Shown here: piece after piece, positions 7,996-17,194 of the stretch
Layout: every line of letters begins with the position of its first letter
How positions within the stretch are numbered: position 1 is the first letter of the stretch
Assembly (NCBI RefSeq): GCF_003439925.1
Contig: NZ_QQRR01000001.1
Location: 1,426,001 to 1,490,000, forward strand
Direction: 5' to 3'
Length of the DNA: 64,000 bases
Source of the DNA: Haloprofundus halophilus
GTDB taxonomy: Archaea; Halobacteriota; Halobacteria; Halobacteriales; Haloferacaceae
The notes under the pieces: model-generated
Told to the model about the DNA's origin: nothing
Database searches by the model: none
What the model saw: the letters and a program-made list of their open reading frames with translations, nothing else
Position numbers and translations under genes: made by a program

Positions 7996-8664
7996 ATGCG
8001 AATCGCGTTACTCGGCGGAACCGGCGACATCGGCGAGGGACTGGCGCTGCGGTGGGCGTACGACACCCCCCACGAGGTGCTCATCGGCTCTCGCGACCCC
8101 GACCGGGCGCGGCAGAAAGCCGAGGAGTACGAGACGGAACTCGACAGCCGCGGCGTCGACGTGAAGATAAACGGCTTCGACAACGAGATGGCCGCCGACA
8201 GGGCGGACATCGTCGTGCTCGCCGTTCCGCCGTACCACGTCGCCGACACCGTCGAAGCGGTCGCGCCGAAACTCGACGACGCGGACGTGCTCGTCAGTCC
8301 GGCGACGGGGATGAAGCGCGACGACGACGGCTTTCACTACCACCCGCCGAGCGCCGGGAGCGTGACGCAGTTGGTCGCCGACAGCGCGCCCGACGACGTA
8401 CCCGTCGTGGGCGCGTTCCACAATCTCGCCGCGGGGCGACTCGCCGACCTGGACGCCGACCTCGACATCGACGTGTTGCTCGTCGGCGACGACCCCGACG
8501 CCAAGGAGACGGTTCGGATGCTCGCGGAGGCGATAGCGGGTCTGCGCGCGCTCGACGCGGGCGGCATCGCCAACGCGGCGGAGGTCGAGAGCGTGACGCC
8601 GCTGCTGGTGAACGTGGCGGCGAACAACGACGGGATGCACGACCTGGGCGTTCGGTTCGAGTGA
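7996..8664 (+). CDS. npdG: F420H2:NADP+ oxidoreductase
   Basis: A 222-residue cytoplasmic enzyme that exchanges hydride between coenzyme F420 and NADP. The N-terminal GGTGDIGEGLALRWA (residues 7-21) is the Rossmann NADP site, followed by IGSRDPDRARQKAEEY with the SR pair that selects the 2'-phosphate of NADP. IVVLAVPPYHV, GAFHNLAA and the C-terminal GGIANAAEVESVTPLLVNV are characteristic of the archaeal NpdG/Fno family, and length is normal. An F420-type LLM oxidoreductase at 59.3-60.3 kb is a possible user of the reduced cofactor. Confidence 0.93.
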   Translation: MRIALLGGTGDIGEGLALRWAYDTPHEVLIGSRDPDRARQKAEEYETELDSRGVDVKINGFDNEMAADRADIVVLAVPPYHVADTVEAVAPKLDDADVLVSPATGMKRDDDGFHYHPPSAGSVTQLVADSAPDDVPVVGAFHNLAAGRLADLDADLDIDVLLVGDDPDAKETVRMLAEAIAGLRALDAGGIANAAEVESVTPLLVNVAANNDGMHDLGVRFE

Positions 8665-8755
8665 GCGCGGCCGCCCGGGCCCGTCGGTGCGTTTGCAGTC
8701 GCTGAGAATCGTTCTCAACGAGTGAGAAAATACCGAGGGGAGCGAGTAGCGGCGC

Positions 8756-10000
8756 TTAGACGCCGGTGGAGTACCGAAGGATGCCCGCGATGCCGCCGAA
8801 GGCGTCGTACAGTTGCTCGCCTTTCTCGAAGTCGGTGCTGATGAACTTCGTTTCCGTACCGCGCTGGTCGGCGATCGCCATCAGGTGTTCGATGACGTCC
8901 TCGCGCTCGACGACCTCGGCCTCGCCGCCCTCGACGCACTCGTGTTCCGGCGTCGAGTGGCGGGCGTCGACGACCTCGTACTCCTCGGTCCCGTCGCAGT
9001 CGTAGACGACGACGTCTCTGCGGAGGTCCTCGCTGATGAGCAGGCGGTCGACCGAGCCCATGACGAGGTTCTTTCTGGTCGCCTCGAACCCGTAGGTGGC
9101 GAGGTCGCCGGCGTGGAGGCTCTCGAAGAACTCCTCCATCTCGGCTTTGTCCTTCATCACCTCCTGGTCGGCCAGCACCTCCTGTGCGGCGTCGACCAGG
9201 TCGTAGAGGCCCGACTCGTCGGTGTAGGAGACGTCGAACTTCCCGACGACTTTGTCCTGAATCTCGTGGTGGAGGTAGTCGCCGTCGAGGAACTCGTCCT
9301 TCGTCGGTGAGGGACCGCCGACGAGGATGCCGTCGATGTCGTGGCGCTTGGCGACGAACAGGTCGTTGGCCATCTCGGCGACCTCCTGGTAGAAGTTGTC
9401 GATGGCTTCGAGGCGGAGGCGGGCGAAACGCTGGGCGGACTGGCCACCTTTGCGCTGCTTGCCCGGCACGAGCGAGGAGGCGGATTTGACCGGTTCGACG
9501 CGCTTGCCCTTCAGCCACCCGACGTTGGCCTCGCGGCGGTCGAGGACGATGAGGCCGAACAGCCCCTTGTCCGAGAGCATCTGCTCCAGCGGTTCGGTCA
9601 GAAAGGCCGAGTCGCAGTGGTAGCGGAACGACTGGACCGGTTCCGGCGGGCTCTCCAGCGTCTTGGTGACCATCGTCGTCTGGCCGCCGCCGGAGTTGAT
9701 AGCGCCCGAGAAGATGACGATACCGTTGTCCGGCGGGAACGTGTCGAAGTAGCGCAGGCGGTCTTTGATGCTCGTGAGCGCGTCCTGAACGTTCGTCCGC
9801 GTCTGCTTGGACTTGATGTTGGCCGCCTCGCTGTGTTCCTGGACGACGTGGTCGACCACGTCCGAAATCTGCTTGTCGGGAGGGATGTAGATGGTGACGA
9901 GCTGGGTTCCGGAGCCTTCGTACTCCGACAACTCCTCTATGACCTTCCGGAACTCGTACTTCCGGCGGTCGTCGCTCGGCCCCTCGGCGTCAGCACTCAT
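8756..10000 (-). CDS. prf1: Peptide chain release factor aRF1
   Basis: A 414-residue class I release factor of the archaeal/eukaryotic type. NIKS at 61-64 (domain 1) reads the stop codon, and GGQ at 185-187 in KQRKGGQSAQRF (domain 2) triggers peptidyl-tRNA hydrolysis. The C-terminal domain, which binds ABCE1, ends GIAGILRYSTGV. Length is that of haloarchaeal aRF1. Start at 10000 gives the typical MSADAEGPSDDRRKYEFRK beginning. Divergent from the MinD-like gene. Confidence 0.97.
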   Translation of the reverse strand: MSADAEGPSDDRRKYEFRKVIEELSEYEGSGTQLVTIYIPPDKQISDVVDHVVQEHSEAANIKSKQTRTNVQDALTSIKDRLRYFDTFPPDNGIVIFSGAINSGGGQTTMVTKTLESPPEPVQSFRYHCDSAFLTEPLEQMLSDKGLFGLIVLDRREANVGWLKGKRVEPVKSASSLVPGKQRKGGQSAQRFARLRLEAIDNFYQEVAEMANDLFVAKRHDIDGILVGGPSPTKDEFLDGDYLHHEIQDKVVGKFDVSYTDESGLYDLVDAAQEVLADQEVMKDKAEMEEFFESLHAGDLATYGFEATRKNLVMGSVDRLLISEDLRRDVVVYDCDGTEEYEVVDARHSTPEHECVEGGEAEVVEREDVIEHLMAIADQRGTETKFISTDFEKGEQLYDAFGGIAGILRYSTGV

Positions 10001-10107
10001 TACCTCTACTAGTCCGGGCGGGCGGTAAGTATGCTTTGACTGGCGGGCCGCCGGACTGCGAGCGCCTCTGACGGCCGTCGGCGGTCCGACGACGGTCGGG
10101 GGCTACA

Positions 10108-10114
10108 TTTATAT
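10108..10114 (+). promoter_or_regulatory. TATA box of the MinD-like gene
   Basis: TTTATAT at 33-39 nt before the ATG at 10147, which implies a transcript start near 10137 and a leader of about ten nt. A GTG at 10132 would fall upstream of that start, which supports the ATG. Confidence 0.5.
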
Positions 10115-10146
10115 CCCCGACACGGGAGGATGTGTACAACTCAACT

Positions 10147-11457
10147 ATGGCTTGGATATACGCGGTCGCGAGTGCGAAAGGCGGCGTCGGAAAAACGACG
10201 ACGACGGCGAATCTGGGCGCGGCGTTGGCGGCGGCCGGCCACGACGTCGCCGTCGTCGACGCGGACCTCGCCATGCCGAACCTCGCGGCCGCACTCGGCG
10301 TCGACGTCTCGGACGCGACAGTGCACGACGTGCTCGCGGGACGGGCGTCCGTCGACGACGCGACGTACCGCTCGGACGCCGGCGTCGACGTCGTCCCCGG
10401 CGACGGCAGTTTAGACGCGTTCGCCGCCGCGGAGCCGACCGAGCTACGCGCCGTGTTCTCGGCGCTCGAACCGTACGATTTCGTGCTCGTCGACACCGGC
10501 AGCGGCCTGAGTCACGACGCCGTCCTCCCCCTGGGTCTGGCCGACGCCGTCTTTCTCGTCTGCAACACCGAACGCGACGCCCTCGGCGACACCGACAAGA
10601 CCCGCGAGGTGACCGAGCGACTCGGCGGCACCGTCGCGGGCGTCGTCCTGACGCGCGTCGACCCCGAGAACCCGAACGCCGAGGAGGTCGCCGAGCGCCT
10701 CGACGCGGCGGTCGTCGAGGCGGTGCCGGCCGACGACGCGGTCGCCGAATCGGTGGCCTCGTCGGTGCCGGTGTCGACGCACGCCCCCGACAGCCCCGCC
10801 GCCGTAGCCTACGCGACGCTCGCCGAAGCCGTCGCGGCGTACGACCCGGACGCCGAGGTCGACGACGGAGTCGAGGTGCGGACCGACGAGATCGACGAAT
10901 CCAGCGAAACCGGTTCAGTGGTCACCGGATCGGAGGCTACCGAATCGGGGGACACTGAGTCGGAGGCTACCGAATCGGGGGACACCGAATCGAAGACTGC
11001 CGAATCGACGAACACCGAACCGGACGAGGGTGAGAGCGCCGACGCTGCGGACGGAACGCTGTCTATCGCCAGCGCGGAGGCGAAACTCGGCGTCGACGAG
11101 GGCGAGTCCGGCGAGGTCGGACGGGGAGCGACGGAGGAAGCGGCCGAAGACGACACCGCCGAGTCCAACGTCGAGCCCCTCGCCGACGCCATCGCCGAAG
11201 CAGAGGAACCGACCGATACGGCCGAGGGCTCCGAGAGCGACCGACCGGACGCTGCGGGTGGGTCCGAGGAGGAGGAGGAAGACGGCGTGTACGACACCGC
11301 GCTCGTCGAGGAGGCCGAAAACGCCGAGAGCGAGTCCGGCGGTTCCGGCGACGAACAGCCCCACGACGACGGCGAGACGACGCAAGCGAACGGGAACGAG
11401 GAGGACGAGGAGGCCGACACCGAACAGAAGGGGTTCCTCGGTCGACTCCTGCGGTGA
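10147..11457 (+). CDS. MinD/ParA-type ATPase with long acidic tail (MinD4-like)
   Basis: A 436-residue protein. Residues 1-225 form a deviant-Walker ATPase: KGGVGKTT at 11-18, DADLAMPNL near 37-45 and LVDTGSGLS near 113. Residues 230-430 are an acidic, Glu/Ser/Thr-rich tail with two copies of a ten-residue unit EATESGDTES, and the extreme C-terminus is KGFLGRLLR, a short basic-hydrophobic end that could contact the membrane or a partner. A long acidic tail is known from haloarchaeal MinD4, which positions archaella and chemosensory arrays at the poles; assignment to that paralogue is inference. No archaellum or chemotaxis genes are in the window. Confidence 0.85.
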   Translation: MAWIYAVASAKGGVGKTTTTANLGAALAAAGHDVAVVDADLAMPNLAAALGVDVSDATVHDVLAGRASVDDATYRSDAGVDVVPGDGSLDAFAAAEPTELRAVFSALEPYDFVLVDTGSGLSHDAVLPLGLADAVFLVCNTERDALGDTDKTREVTERLGGTVAGVVLTRVDPENPNAEEVAERLDAAVVEAVPADDAVAESVASSVPVSTHAPDSPAAVAYATLAEAVAAYDPDAEVDDGVEVRTDEIDESSETGSVVTGSEATESGDTESEATESGDTESKTAESTNTEPDEGESADAADGTLSIASAEAKLGVDEGESGEVGRGATEEAAEDDTAESNVEPLADAIAEAEEPTDTAEGSESDRPDAAGGSEEEEEDGVYDTALVEEAENAESESGGSGDEQPHDDGETTQANGNEEDEEADTEQKGFLGRLLR

Positions 11458-11497
11458 AAACGGGAAGTTCTTTTAGGGAACCCGCCACAGCAACGGT

Positions 11498-11638
11498 ATG
11501 GCCGAAGACGAAACCGTCCCCTTCTGGTGGGTCGTGTTGTTTCTCGTGCTCGCACTCGGTGCGGGCGCGATAGCCGTCACATCCGTCGGCGGTAGTCTCG
11601 TTAGCTCGCCGGGTCTCGCACTCCCGCTTCTCTTCTGA
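11498..11638 (+). CDS. 46-aa single-pass membrane protein
   Basis: A small frame read directly: acidic start MAEDETVPFWW, then a helix VVLFLVLALGAGAIAVTSV, then a hydrophobic end ALPLLF. ATG at 11498, TGA at 11636-11638, 40 nt after the MinD-like stop and 9 nt before the convergent argS stop. The layout (charged head, one helix) is typical of haloarchaeal small membrane proteins. Function unknown; it may be co-transcribed with the MinD-like gene. Confidence 0.6.
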   Translation: MAEDETVPFWWVVLFLVLALGAGAIAVTSVGGSLVSSPGLALPLLF

Positions 11639-11647
11639 CCCGCCGCC

Positions 11648-13420
11648 TCACATCGAGGTCGGCGCTTCGACGCCGAGCGCGTCGAGCGCGTTGGCGACCG
11701 CGTGGCGAGCGCCCGCGACGAGCGCGAGACGCGCCTCCCTGCGGTCGCCCTCGGCGGTGAGCACCGGACACTCGCGGTAGAAGGCGTTGAACGTCTCCGC
11801 GAGTTCTCGGGTGTACGTGGCGACGACGTGCGGTTCGAGGTCCTCGGCGGCTTCCTCGATGACCGCCGGGAACCGGGCGAGCGTCCGGACGAGGTCGCGC
11901 TCCTCGGGCGCGTCGAGGAGGTCCGCGTCGACGGCGGCGAGGGTCAGCGACTCGCCCCCGGCGACGTCGACGCCAGCCTCGGCGAGGATGCCGCAGCAGC
12001 GCGCGTGGATGTACTGGACGTAGGGCGCGGACTGGGCCTCGAAGTCGAGCGCGCGGTCCCACTCGAACGTGATGGCCTTCGTCGGCTGTTTCGAGACGAT
12101 GTCGTAGCGGACGGCCCCGATACCGACCTGGCGAGCGATGCGTTCGATGTCTTTCTCCGAGAGGTCGTCGTCGCGGATGCGCGAGTCGAGGCGGGACTCG
12201 ACCTCCTCGCGGGCGCGGGCGATGGACTCGTCGAGCAGGTCGTCGAGGTCGACACCGGTCCCCTGTCGGGTGCTCATCTTCCCCTCCGGGAGGTTGACGT
12301 AGGAGTAGATGGCGTGGCGAAGCTGGGAGGTGTCGTTGCCGAGCAGTTCGAGCGCCGCGCCCAGCTGTTCGGCCTGCAGTTTGTGGTCCTCGCCGAGGAC
12401 GGTCACGGCCTCGTCGTAGTTTGCGAACTTCCACTCGTGGTGGGCGAGGTCGCGCGTCGTGTACAGCGTCGTCCCGTCGGAGCGGAGAAACACCATCTTC
12501 TTCTCGATGTCCCAGTCGGTGAGGTCGAGTTGCCACGCGTCCTCTTCGTAGACGGAGTGGTCGGACTCCTTCAGGCGCTCGACCACGTCGTCGGCGGAGC
12601 CGTCGCGCATGAACCGCGACTCCTTGACGAACTCGTCGAACACCGCCGGCAGACGGGCGAGCGACTGACGCATCCCGCCGAGCACCTGGTCGACGACGAC
12701 TTCGACGCGCTCGTACGTCTCCTCGTCGCCCTCCTCCAACCCTCGCATGATGGCTTCGATCTCGGCCTCGGCCGCTTCCACTTCGTCGGCGTCGCCCGCT
12801 TCGAGGAACTGGTTGCCTTTGCGGTAGTAGCGCACGAGGTCGTAGTCGGCGCGGTCGCGCTCGGGTTCCGGGAGGTCGGCCTCGTCGAACGTCTCGTAGG
12901 CCCACGTGAAGACGGCGACCTGCCGACCCGCGTCGTTGACGTAGTAGTGGCGTTCGACGTCGTTGCCGGCGTAGTCGAGGACGCGCGCGACGGCGTCGCC
13001 GAGAATCGGGTTGCGCGCGCGGCCGACGTGGACCGGGCCCGTCGGGTTGGCGCTCGTGTGTTCGACGACGACGGACTTCCCGGTGTCGGGGAGGCGACCG
13101 AACTCCTCGTCGGTCGCCGCGGCGTCGAGGGTGTCGGCGAGGTAGGCGTCGGTCGCGGCGAAATTGACGTACGGGCCCTGCGTCGTCGCGTCGGCGACGT
13201 ACTCGTACTCGCCGACGTCGAGTTCGTCGACGAGTCGGGCGGCGACCTGTGGCGGGGCCGCGCCGAGTTCGCCGGCGAGGCGGAACGCGACGCTGGAGGC
13301 GAGCACGGCGTCGACGTCTTCGGGCGGTTCTTCGACGCCGAGGTCGTCGGTCGGCGCGTCGAGCGAAGACAGCGCGTCGGTCAGCGCCGACTCGACCTGA
13401 CTGCGAAACTCTCTGAACAT
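11648..13420 (-). CDS. argS: Arginyl-tRNA synthetase
   Basis: A 590-residue class I synthetase that charges tRNA-Arg. HVGRARN within [15 protein letters not shown] is the HIGH-type motif, and KMSTRQG at about residue 385 replaces KMSKS as in archaeal and many bacterial ArgRS. The N-terminal Add-1-like domain ([17 protein letters not shown]) and the C-terminal DALRA anticodon domain ending GVEAPTSM are both present. A long antisense open frame covers the gene but is a composition artefact. Confidence 0.96.
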   Translation of the reverse strand: MFREFRSQVESALTDALSSLDAPTDDLGVEEPPEDVDAVLASSVAFRLAGELGAAPPQVAARLVDELDVGEYEYVADATTQGPYVNFAATDAYLADTLDAAATDEEFGRLPDTGKSVVVEHTSANPTGPVHVGRARNPILGDAVARVLDYAGNDVERHYYVNDAGRQVAVFTWAYETFDEADLPEPERDRADYDLVRYYRKGNQFLEAGDADEVEAAEAEIEAIMRGLEEGDEETYERVEVVVDQVLGGMRQSLARLPAVFDEFVKESRFMRDGSADDVVERLKESDHSVYEEDAWQLDLTDWDIEKKMVFLRSDGTTLYTTRDLAHHEWKFANYDEAVTVLGEDHKLQAEQLGAALELLGNDTSQLRHAIYSYVNLPEGKMSTRQGTGVDLDDLLDESIARAREEVESRLDSRIRDDDLSEKDIERIARQVGIGAVRYDIVSKQPTKAITFEWDRALDFEAQSAPYVQYIHARCCGILAEAGVDVAGGESLTLAAVDADLLDAPEERDLVRTLARFPAVIEEAAEDLEPHVVATYTRELAETFNAFYRECPVLTAEGDRREARLALVAGARHAVANALDALGVEAPTSM

Positions 13421-13587
13421 GCCCGTTGGTTTTCGAGGGTCGGATAAATGTATTTCCGAACAACCGGCCGACCGAGGCGGTCACACGGTAGCCGGTAACG
13501 TATCGTCGCGACCGATGAACTTAGATGTGAGAACGACATTACGTTCGGTAGGCACTGCCTTTCGGCGGTAGTCGTCGCATAACACAT

Positions 13588-13603
13588 CTGAGACGCATCT
13601 CAG
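13588..13603. promoter_or_regulatory. Operator-like inverted repeat upstream of rbkR
   Basis: Perfect 6-bp arms CTGAGA and TCTCAG separated by CGCA, ending 40 nt before the rbkR start and about 10 bp before a TATA-like ATACTTATG (13611-13619). RbkR proteins are known to bind DNA and control riboflavin genes, so autoregulation through this site is a natural inference. The specific motif of halophilic RbkR is not something I can confirm from memory. Confidence 0.45.
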
Positions 13604-13643
13604 TTTCGTCATACTTATGCGGTCGGCGACCGGAGTGAGACGT

Positions 13644-14342
13644 ATGCCAGATACGGTAGTCGCCGTCGGCCACGACGAGTTGGCCGCGTTGAAGCACGTC
13701 GCCTTAGATGGCGGATTGACCGGCCCGGTGAAGGTCTCCTGTGCCGGACTCGCCGGACGTCTCGACGCGTCCAACCAGACGGCGTCACGCCGCCTCCAGC
13801 GACTCGACGAGGCCGGCCTCGTCGAACGCGACATCGTCAGCGACGGACAGTGGGTGTCGATAACCGACGACGGCGAGAGCGCGCTCCGAGGGGAGTACGC
13901 CGACTACCGCCGAATCTTCGAGGACGACTCCGAACTCACCCTCACCGGCACCGTCACCAGCGGGATGGGCGAAGGCCGCCACTACATCTCGCTTTCGGGC
14001 TACATGGAGCAGTTCGAGGAGCGGTTGAGCTACGAACCGTTCGCGGGGACGCTCAACGTCGAACTCACCGACGAGTCGGTTCGGACGCGCGCCGGGATGG
14101 CGAACCTCGACGCCGTTCCCATCGACGGGTGGGAGGACGACGAGCGGACGTTCGGTCCGGCGGCCTGCTACGCCGCGACGGTCGAACGCGGAGAGTCGAC
14201 GTACGAGGCGGCTCACATCATCGTCCCCGAGCGGACCCACCACGACGAGCGCCAACTGGAGATCATCGCCCCCGAGAAGCTCCGGGACGTGCTGGCGCTG
14301 GAAGACGGGTCGACGGTCACCGTCTACGTGGAGGACGCCTGA
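13644..14342 (+). CDS. rbkR: RbkR: HTH regulator fused to CTP-dependent riboflavin kinase
   Basis: A 232-residue bifunctional protein. Residues 8-75 form a winged helix ([25 protein letters not shown]), and residues about 90-230 form the archaeal CTP-dependent riboflavin kinase: [16 protein letters not shown] binds CTP and FAGTLNVEL follows. The kinase makes FMN from riboflavin; the HTH-bearing versions (RbkR) also regulate riboflavin genes. The ATG at 13644 is preferred over 13617 because a TATA-like box lies about 25-30 nt before it. Its stop overlaps the ribB start by one base, putting two steps of flavin synthesis in one operon. Confidence 0.93.
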   Translation: MPDTVVAVGHDELAALKHVALDGGLTGPVKVSCAGLAGRLDASNQTASRRLQRLDEAGLVERDIVSDGQWVSITDDGESALRGEYADYRRIFEDDSELTLTGTVTSGMGEGRHYISLSGYMEQFEERLSYEPFAGTLNVELTDESVRTRAGMANLDAVPIDGWEDDERTFGPAACYAATVERGESTYEAAHIIVPERTHHDERQLEIIAPEKLRDVLALEDGSTVTVYVEDA

Positions 14343-15046
14343 TGACGCAACGCGCGAGCGACGACGCGGGCGCGAGCGCGAACGGCGGCGTCCGCGCCGC
14401 CGTCGACGCCTTCCGGAGCGGAGCCCCGGTGCTCATCCACGACTTCGACGACCGAGAGGGCGAGACGGACATCGTCTACCCCGCGGGCGCGGTGACGCCC
14501 ACGGCCGTCTCGCATCTGCGGAACGACGCCGGAGGGCTGGTCTGCACCGCGTTCTCTGACGCCGTCGCCGACGCGGTCGGCCTCCCCTTTCTCGACGACG
14601 CGCTCGACCACCCGAGCGCCGGTGACCACGACCTCAGATACGACAGTCGGTCGTCGTTCTCGCTGCCGGTGAACCACCGCGACACGTTCACCGGCATCAC
14701 CGACGAGGACCGCGCGCTGACCATCACGAAACTCGCGGAGGCGGCGACCGCGGTCGAGGCCGTCCCGGCGAGTTACGGGCCCGAGGAGTTCGCCGCCGAG
14801 TTCCGCTCGCCCGGCCACGTCAACCTGCTCCGCGGCGCGCCCGACCTGCTCGCCGACAGACGCGGACACACCGAACTCGGTCTGGCGCTCGCCGCCGAGG
14901 CCGACCTCCCGGCGGCCGTCGTCGTCTGCGAGATGCTCGACGACGAGAGCGGGCGGGCGCTGTCACCGGCCGATGCCCGCGCCTACGCCGACCGACGCGG
15001 GTTCGTCTACCTCGAAGGCCAGCAGTTGGTCGAGGAACTGGCGTAG
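14342..15046 (+). CDS. ribB: 3,4-dihydroxy-2-butanone 4-phosphate synthase
   Basis: A 234-residue enzyme converting ribulose 5-phosphate to the four-carbon riboflavin precursor plus formate. DFDDREGETDIVYPA holds the acidic metal/substrate loop, HRDTFTGITDEDRALTI corresponds to the bacterial RHGHTEA-type substrate region, and GHVNLLRG plus RGHTELGLAL carry the second metal-site His and Glu. Somewhat diverged from bacterial RibB, as usual in haloarchaea. TGATG overlap with rbkR indicates coupled translation. Confidence 0.92.
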   Translation: MTQRASDDAGASANGGVRAAVDAFRSGAPVLIHDFDDREGETDIVYPAGAVTPTAVSHLRNDAGGLVCTAFSDAVADAVGLPFLDDALDHPSAGDHDLRYDSRSSFSLPVNHRDTFTGITDEDRALTITKLAEAATAVEAVPASYGPEEFAAEFRSPGHVNLLRGAPDLLADRRGHTELGLALAAEADLPAAVVVCEMLDDESGRALSPADARAYADRRGFVYLEGQQLVEELA

Positions 15047-15074
15047 TCGAACGCTGGCTCGATATCCTCCGTTC

Positions 15075-15962
15075 TCACCGCTCTCGCCAGCTACGCGTCG
15101 GCTTCCACCCGAGTATCCGTCTCGCCTTCGACGTGTCGACGAGGCTCTCGTGGCCGGAGAGGTCGCCTCGCGTCTCGACAGCCGGATACAGTTCGGCCAC
15201 CAGCTCGGTCGTCGGGGAGTCCACCGTCGTCTCCGCCGCCGCCGCCCAGAACGCCTCGTAGCCACCGAACTCGGCTTCGATACAGCGACGAAAGAGGTCT
15301 GCGAGGTCGTCGAGGTGGACGTACGCGAACAGCGTGTTCCGCGCCGAGTGAAAGAAGGGCGCGTCCCGAATCGCGTCGAGCGAGCGGTCGGCGTCGCCCA
15401 GCGCGTCCCGCAGCTGTTCGTCGTCCATGGCGATGGGGAAACGGACCGCGCTCACGCTCGCGGGCCCCGCGTTTCGGCGGGCGATTCCTTCGGCCGTCCG
15501 TTCGAGCACGTGCTTGCCGAGCGCGTACGGGTCCCGCGGGTCGACCGGATGCGACTCGTCGACCGGGAGGTAGTCGAGGCGAACCGGGTCCGGGTCGAAC
15601 CCCGCGCCGAGCGCGCTCATGCTCGACGCGACGGCGACGCTGTCGATATCGAGGTTCTGAGACGCTTCGAGCACGTGGTACGTCGACATCACGTTGCTCT
15701 CGAAGGTGACGTGGCCGGGACCGGTGTCGGGGCGCGGAACCATCCCGAGGTGGACGACGCCGTCGGCGTCGCTCGACGCGAGCGAGCCGTACACTTCGCC
15801 CGCGTCGAGGAGGTTCGTTCGGCGATACTCGTCGGCGAGCGACTCGCGCCGCGACCCGCGGCTGAGATTGACTGTTCGGTAGCCGCAGCCGCGTAACTCC
15901 GCGAGCACGGCGCGACCGACCTGTCCGTTGCCGCCGGTGACGGCGACAGTCTCGATGGCCAT
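15075..15962 (-). CDS. NAD-dependent epimerase/dehydratase family protein
   Basis: A 295-residue extended SDR. TGGNGQVGRAVLAEL (residues 9-23) is the Rossmann glycine motif; SSMSALG and Tyr-x3-Lys in YALGKHV complete the Ser-Tyr-Lys catalytic set. Residues 250-285 (SLVDTSKARRILGWKPTRSW) match the C-terminal substrate lobe of UDP-sugar epimerase relatives. Substrate cannot be predicted. The ATG at 15962 gives the canonical MAIETVAVTGG start; the frame upstream of it is antisense to the ilvE leader. Confidence 0.85.
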   Translation of the reverse strand: MAIETVAVTGGNGQVGRAVLAELRGCGYRTVNLSRGSRRESLADEYRRTNLLDAGEVYGSLASSDADGVVHLGMVPRPDTGPGHVTFESNVMSTYHVLEASQNLDIDSVAVASSMSALGAGFDPDPVRLDYLPVDESHPVDPRDPYALGKHVLERTAEGIARRNAGPASVSAVRFPIAMDDEQLRDALGDADRSLDAIRDAPFFHSARNTLFAYVHLDDLADLFRRCIEAEFGGYEAFWAAAAETTVDSPTTELVAELYPAVETRGDLSGHESLVDTSKARRILGWKPTRSWRER

Positions 15963-16077
15963 AGCTCGGAGTGCGGTCCCCGCCCGCAAAACCCCTCCCA
16001 CCGATTGGCCGACGGCCGGAGGATAGACCGTGAGGAATACGGGGTGTTTTATACGCTCACCCGCGAATGAGGCCACC

Positions 16078-17007
16078 ATGAGCTTCGACGAGATGGACGT
16101 TGACACCATCTGGATGAACGGCGAGTTCGTCGACTGGGACGACGCGAAGATTCACGTGCTGTCGCACGGCCTCCACTACGGGACGGGCGTTTTCGAGGGC
16201 GTTCGCTGCTACGACACCGAGAACGGACCGGCCATCTTCCGCTGGGAGGAGCACCTCGAACGGTTCTACGACTCCACGAAACCGTACGAGATGGAGATTC
16301 CGTACGAACCGTCCGAACTGACCGAGGCGACGCTCGAACTCATCCGCAGACAGGACCTCCAGAGCTGTTACATCCGGCCGATCGCGTACTACGGCTACGA
16401 CTCGCTGGGCGTGAGCCCCGGCGACTGCCCGACGGACGTCACCATCGCGGCGTGGCCGTGGGGCGCGTACCTCGGCGAGGAGGCGCTGGAGAACGGTATC
16501 GAGGTGATGGTCTCCTCGTGGCGCAAGCACGCCTCCAGCCAGATTCCGACGAACGCGAAGACGACGGGGCTGTACGTCAACAGCCTGCTGGCCGGCGAGG
16601 AGGCGCGGCGCAACGGTTACGCCGAGGCTATCGTCCTCAACAAGGAAGGAAACGTCGCCGAGGGTCCGGGCGAGAACATCTTCCTCGTCCGCGACGAGAC
16701 CATCTATACGCCGGGGCTCTCCCAGAGCATCCTCGACGGAATCACCCGCGACACGGTCATCAAACTGGCCCGCGAGCGCGGCTACGAAGTCGACGACACG
16801 GCGACCATCAGCCGCGGCGAACTCCACACCGCCGACGAGCTGTTCTTCACCGGCAGCGCCGCCGAGGTGACGCCGATTCGGCAGGTCGACAACGTCGAGA
16901 TCGGCAACGGCTCGCGCGGTCCCGTCACGGAAGAACTGCAGTCGGCGTTCTTCGACCTCGTCGAGCGGCGGACCGACGACCACGACGAGTGGTTCGACTA
17001 CGTCTGA
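16078..17007 (+). CDS. ilvE: Branched-chain amino acid aminotransferase
   Basis: A 309-residue fold-type IV PLP transaminase for Leu, Ile and Val. The N-terminal IWMNGEFVDWDDAKIHVLSHGLHYG matches family consensus (key W-x-N-G, H-x-L-x-H-x-L-H-Y-G), Lys161 in NAKTTG is the PLP lysine, and EGPGENIFLV and LDGITRDTVI are the phosphate-cup and substrate segments. A TATA-like TTTTATA at 16047-16053 lies 25-31 nt before the ATG, supporting this start. Confidence 0.96.
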   Translation: MSFDEMDVDTIWMNGEFVDWDDAKIHVLSHGLHYGTGVFEGVRCYDTENGPAIFRWEEHLERFYDSTKPYEMEIPYEPSELTEATLELIRRQDLQSCYIRPIAYYGYDSLGVSPGDCPTDVTIAAWPWGAYLGEEALENGIEVMVSSWRKHASSQIPTNAKTTGLYVNSLLAGEEARRNGYAEAIVLNKEGNVAEGPGENIFLVRDETIYTPGLSQSILDGITRDTVIKLARERGYEVDDTATISRGELHTADELFFTGSAAEVTPIRQVDNVEIGNGSRGPVTEELQSAFFDLVERRTDDHDEWFDYV

Positions 17008-17194
17008 GGAGAACAGAGCGAACAGGCGAGACTCCCGTCGTATCCGTGTGACGCGCCGGGAGTTCTCGCGCACCCGCCTCGGTCCCGACGCGGCGGCGGT
17101 TCAGCGCACGCGGGGGTGTTGCCCCGGCATCACGTTTCAACCTACGCAGCGACGACGCCGGGCGTCGGGCCGTCACCGCCGAACTCGCCGCGGT

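Noticed and set aside
11702-13447. Long open frame antisense to argS (about 580 codons)
   Set aside because: Shadow of the third-codon-position GC bias of ArgRS; no motifs.
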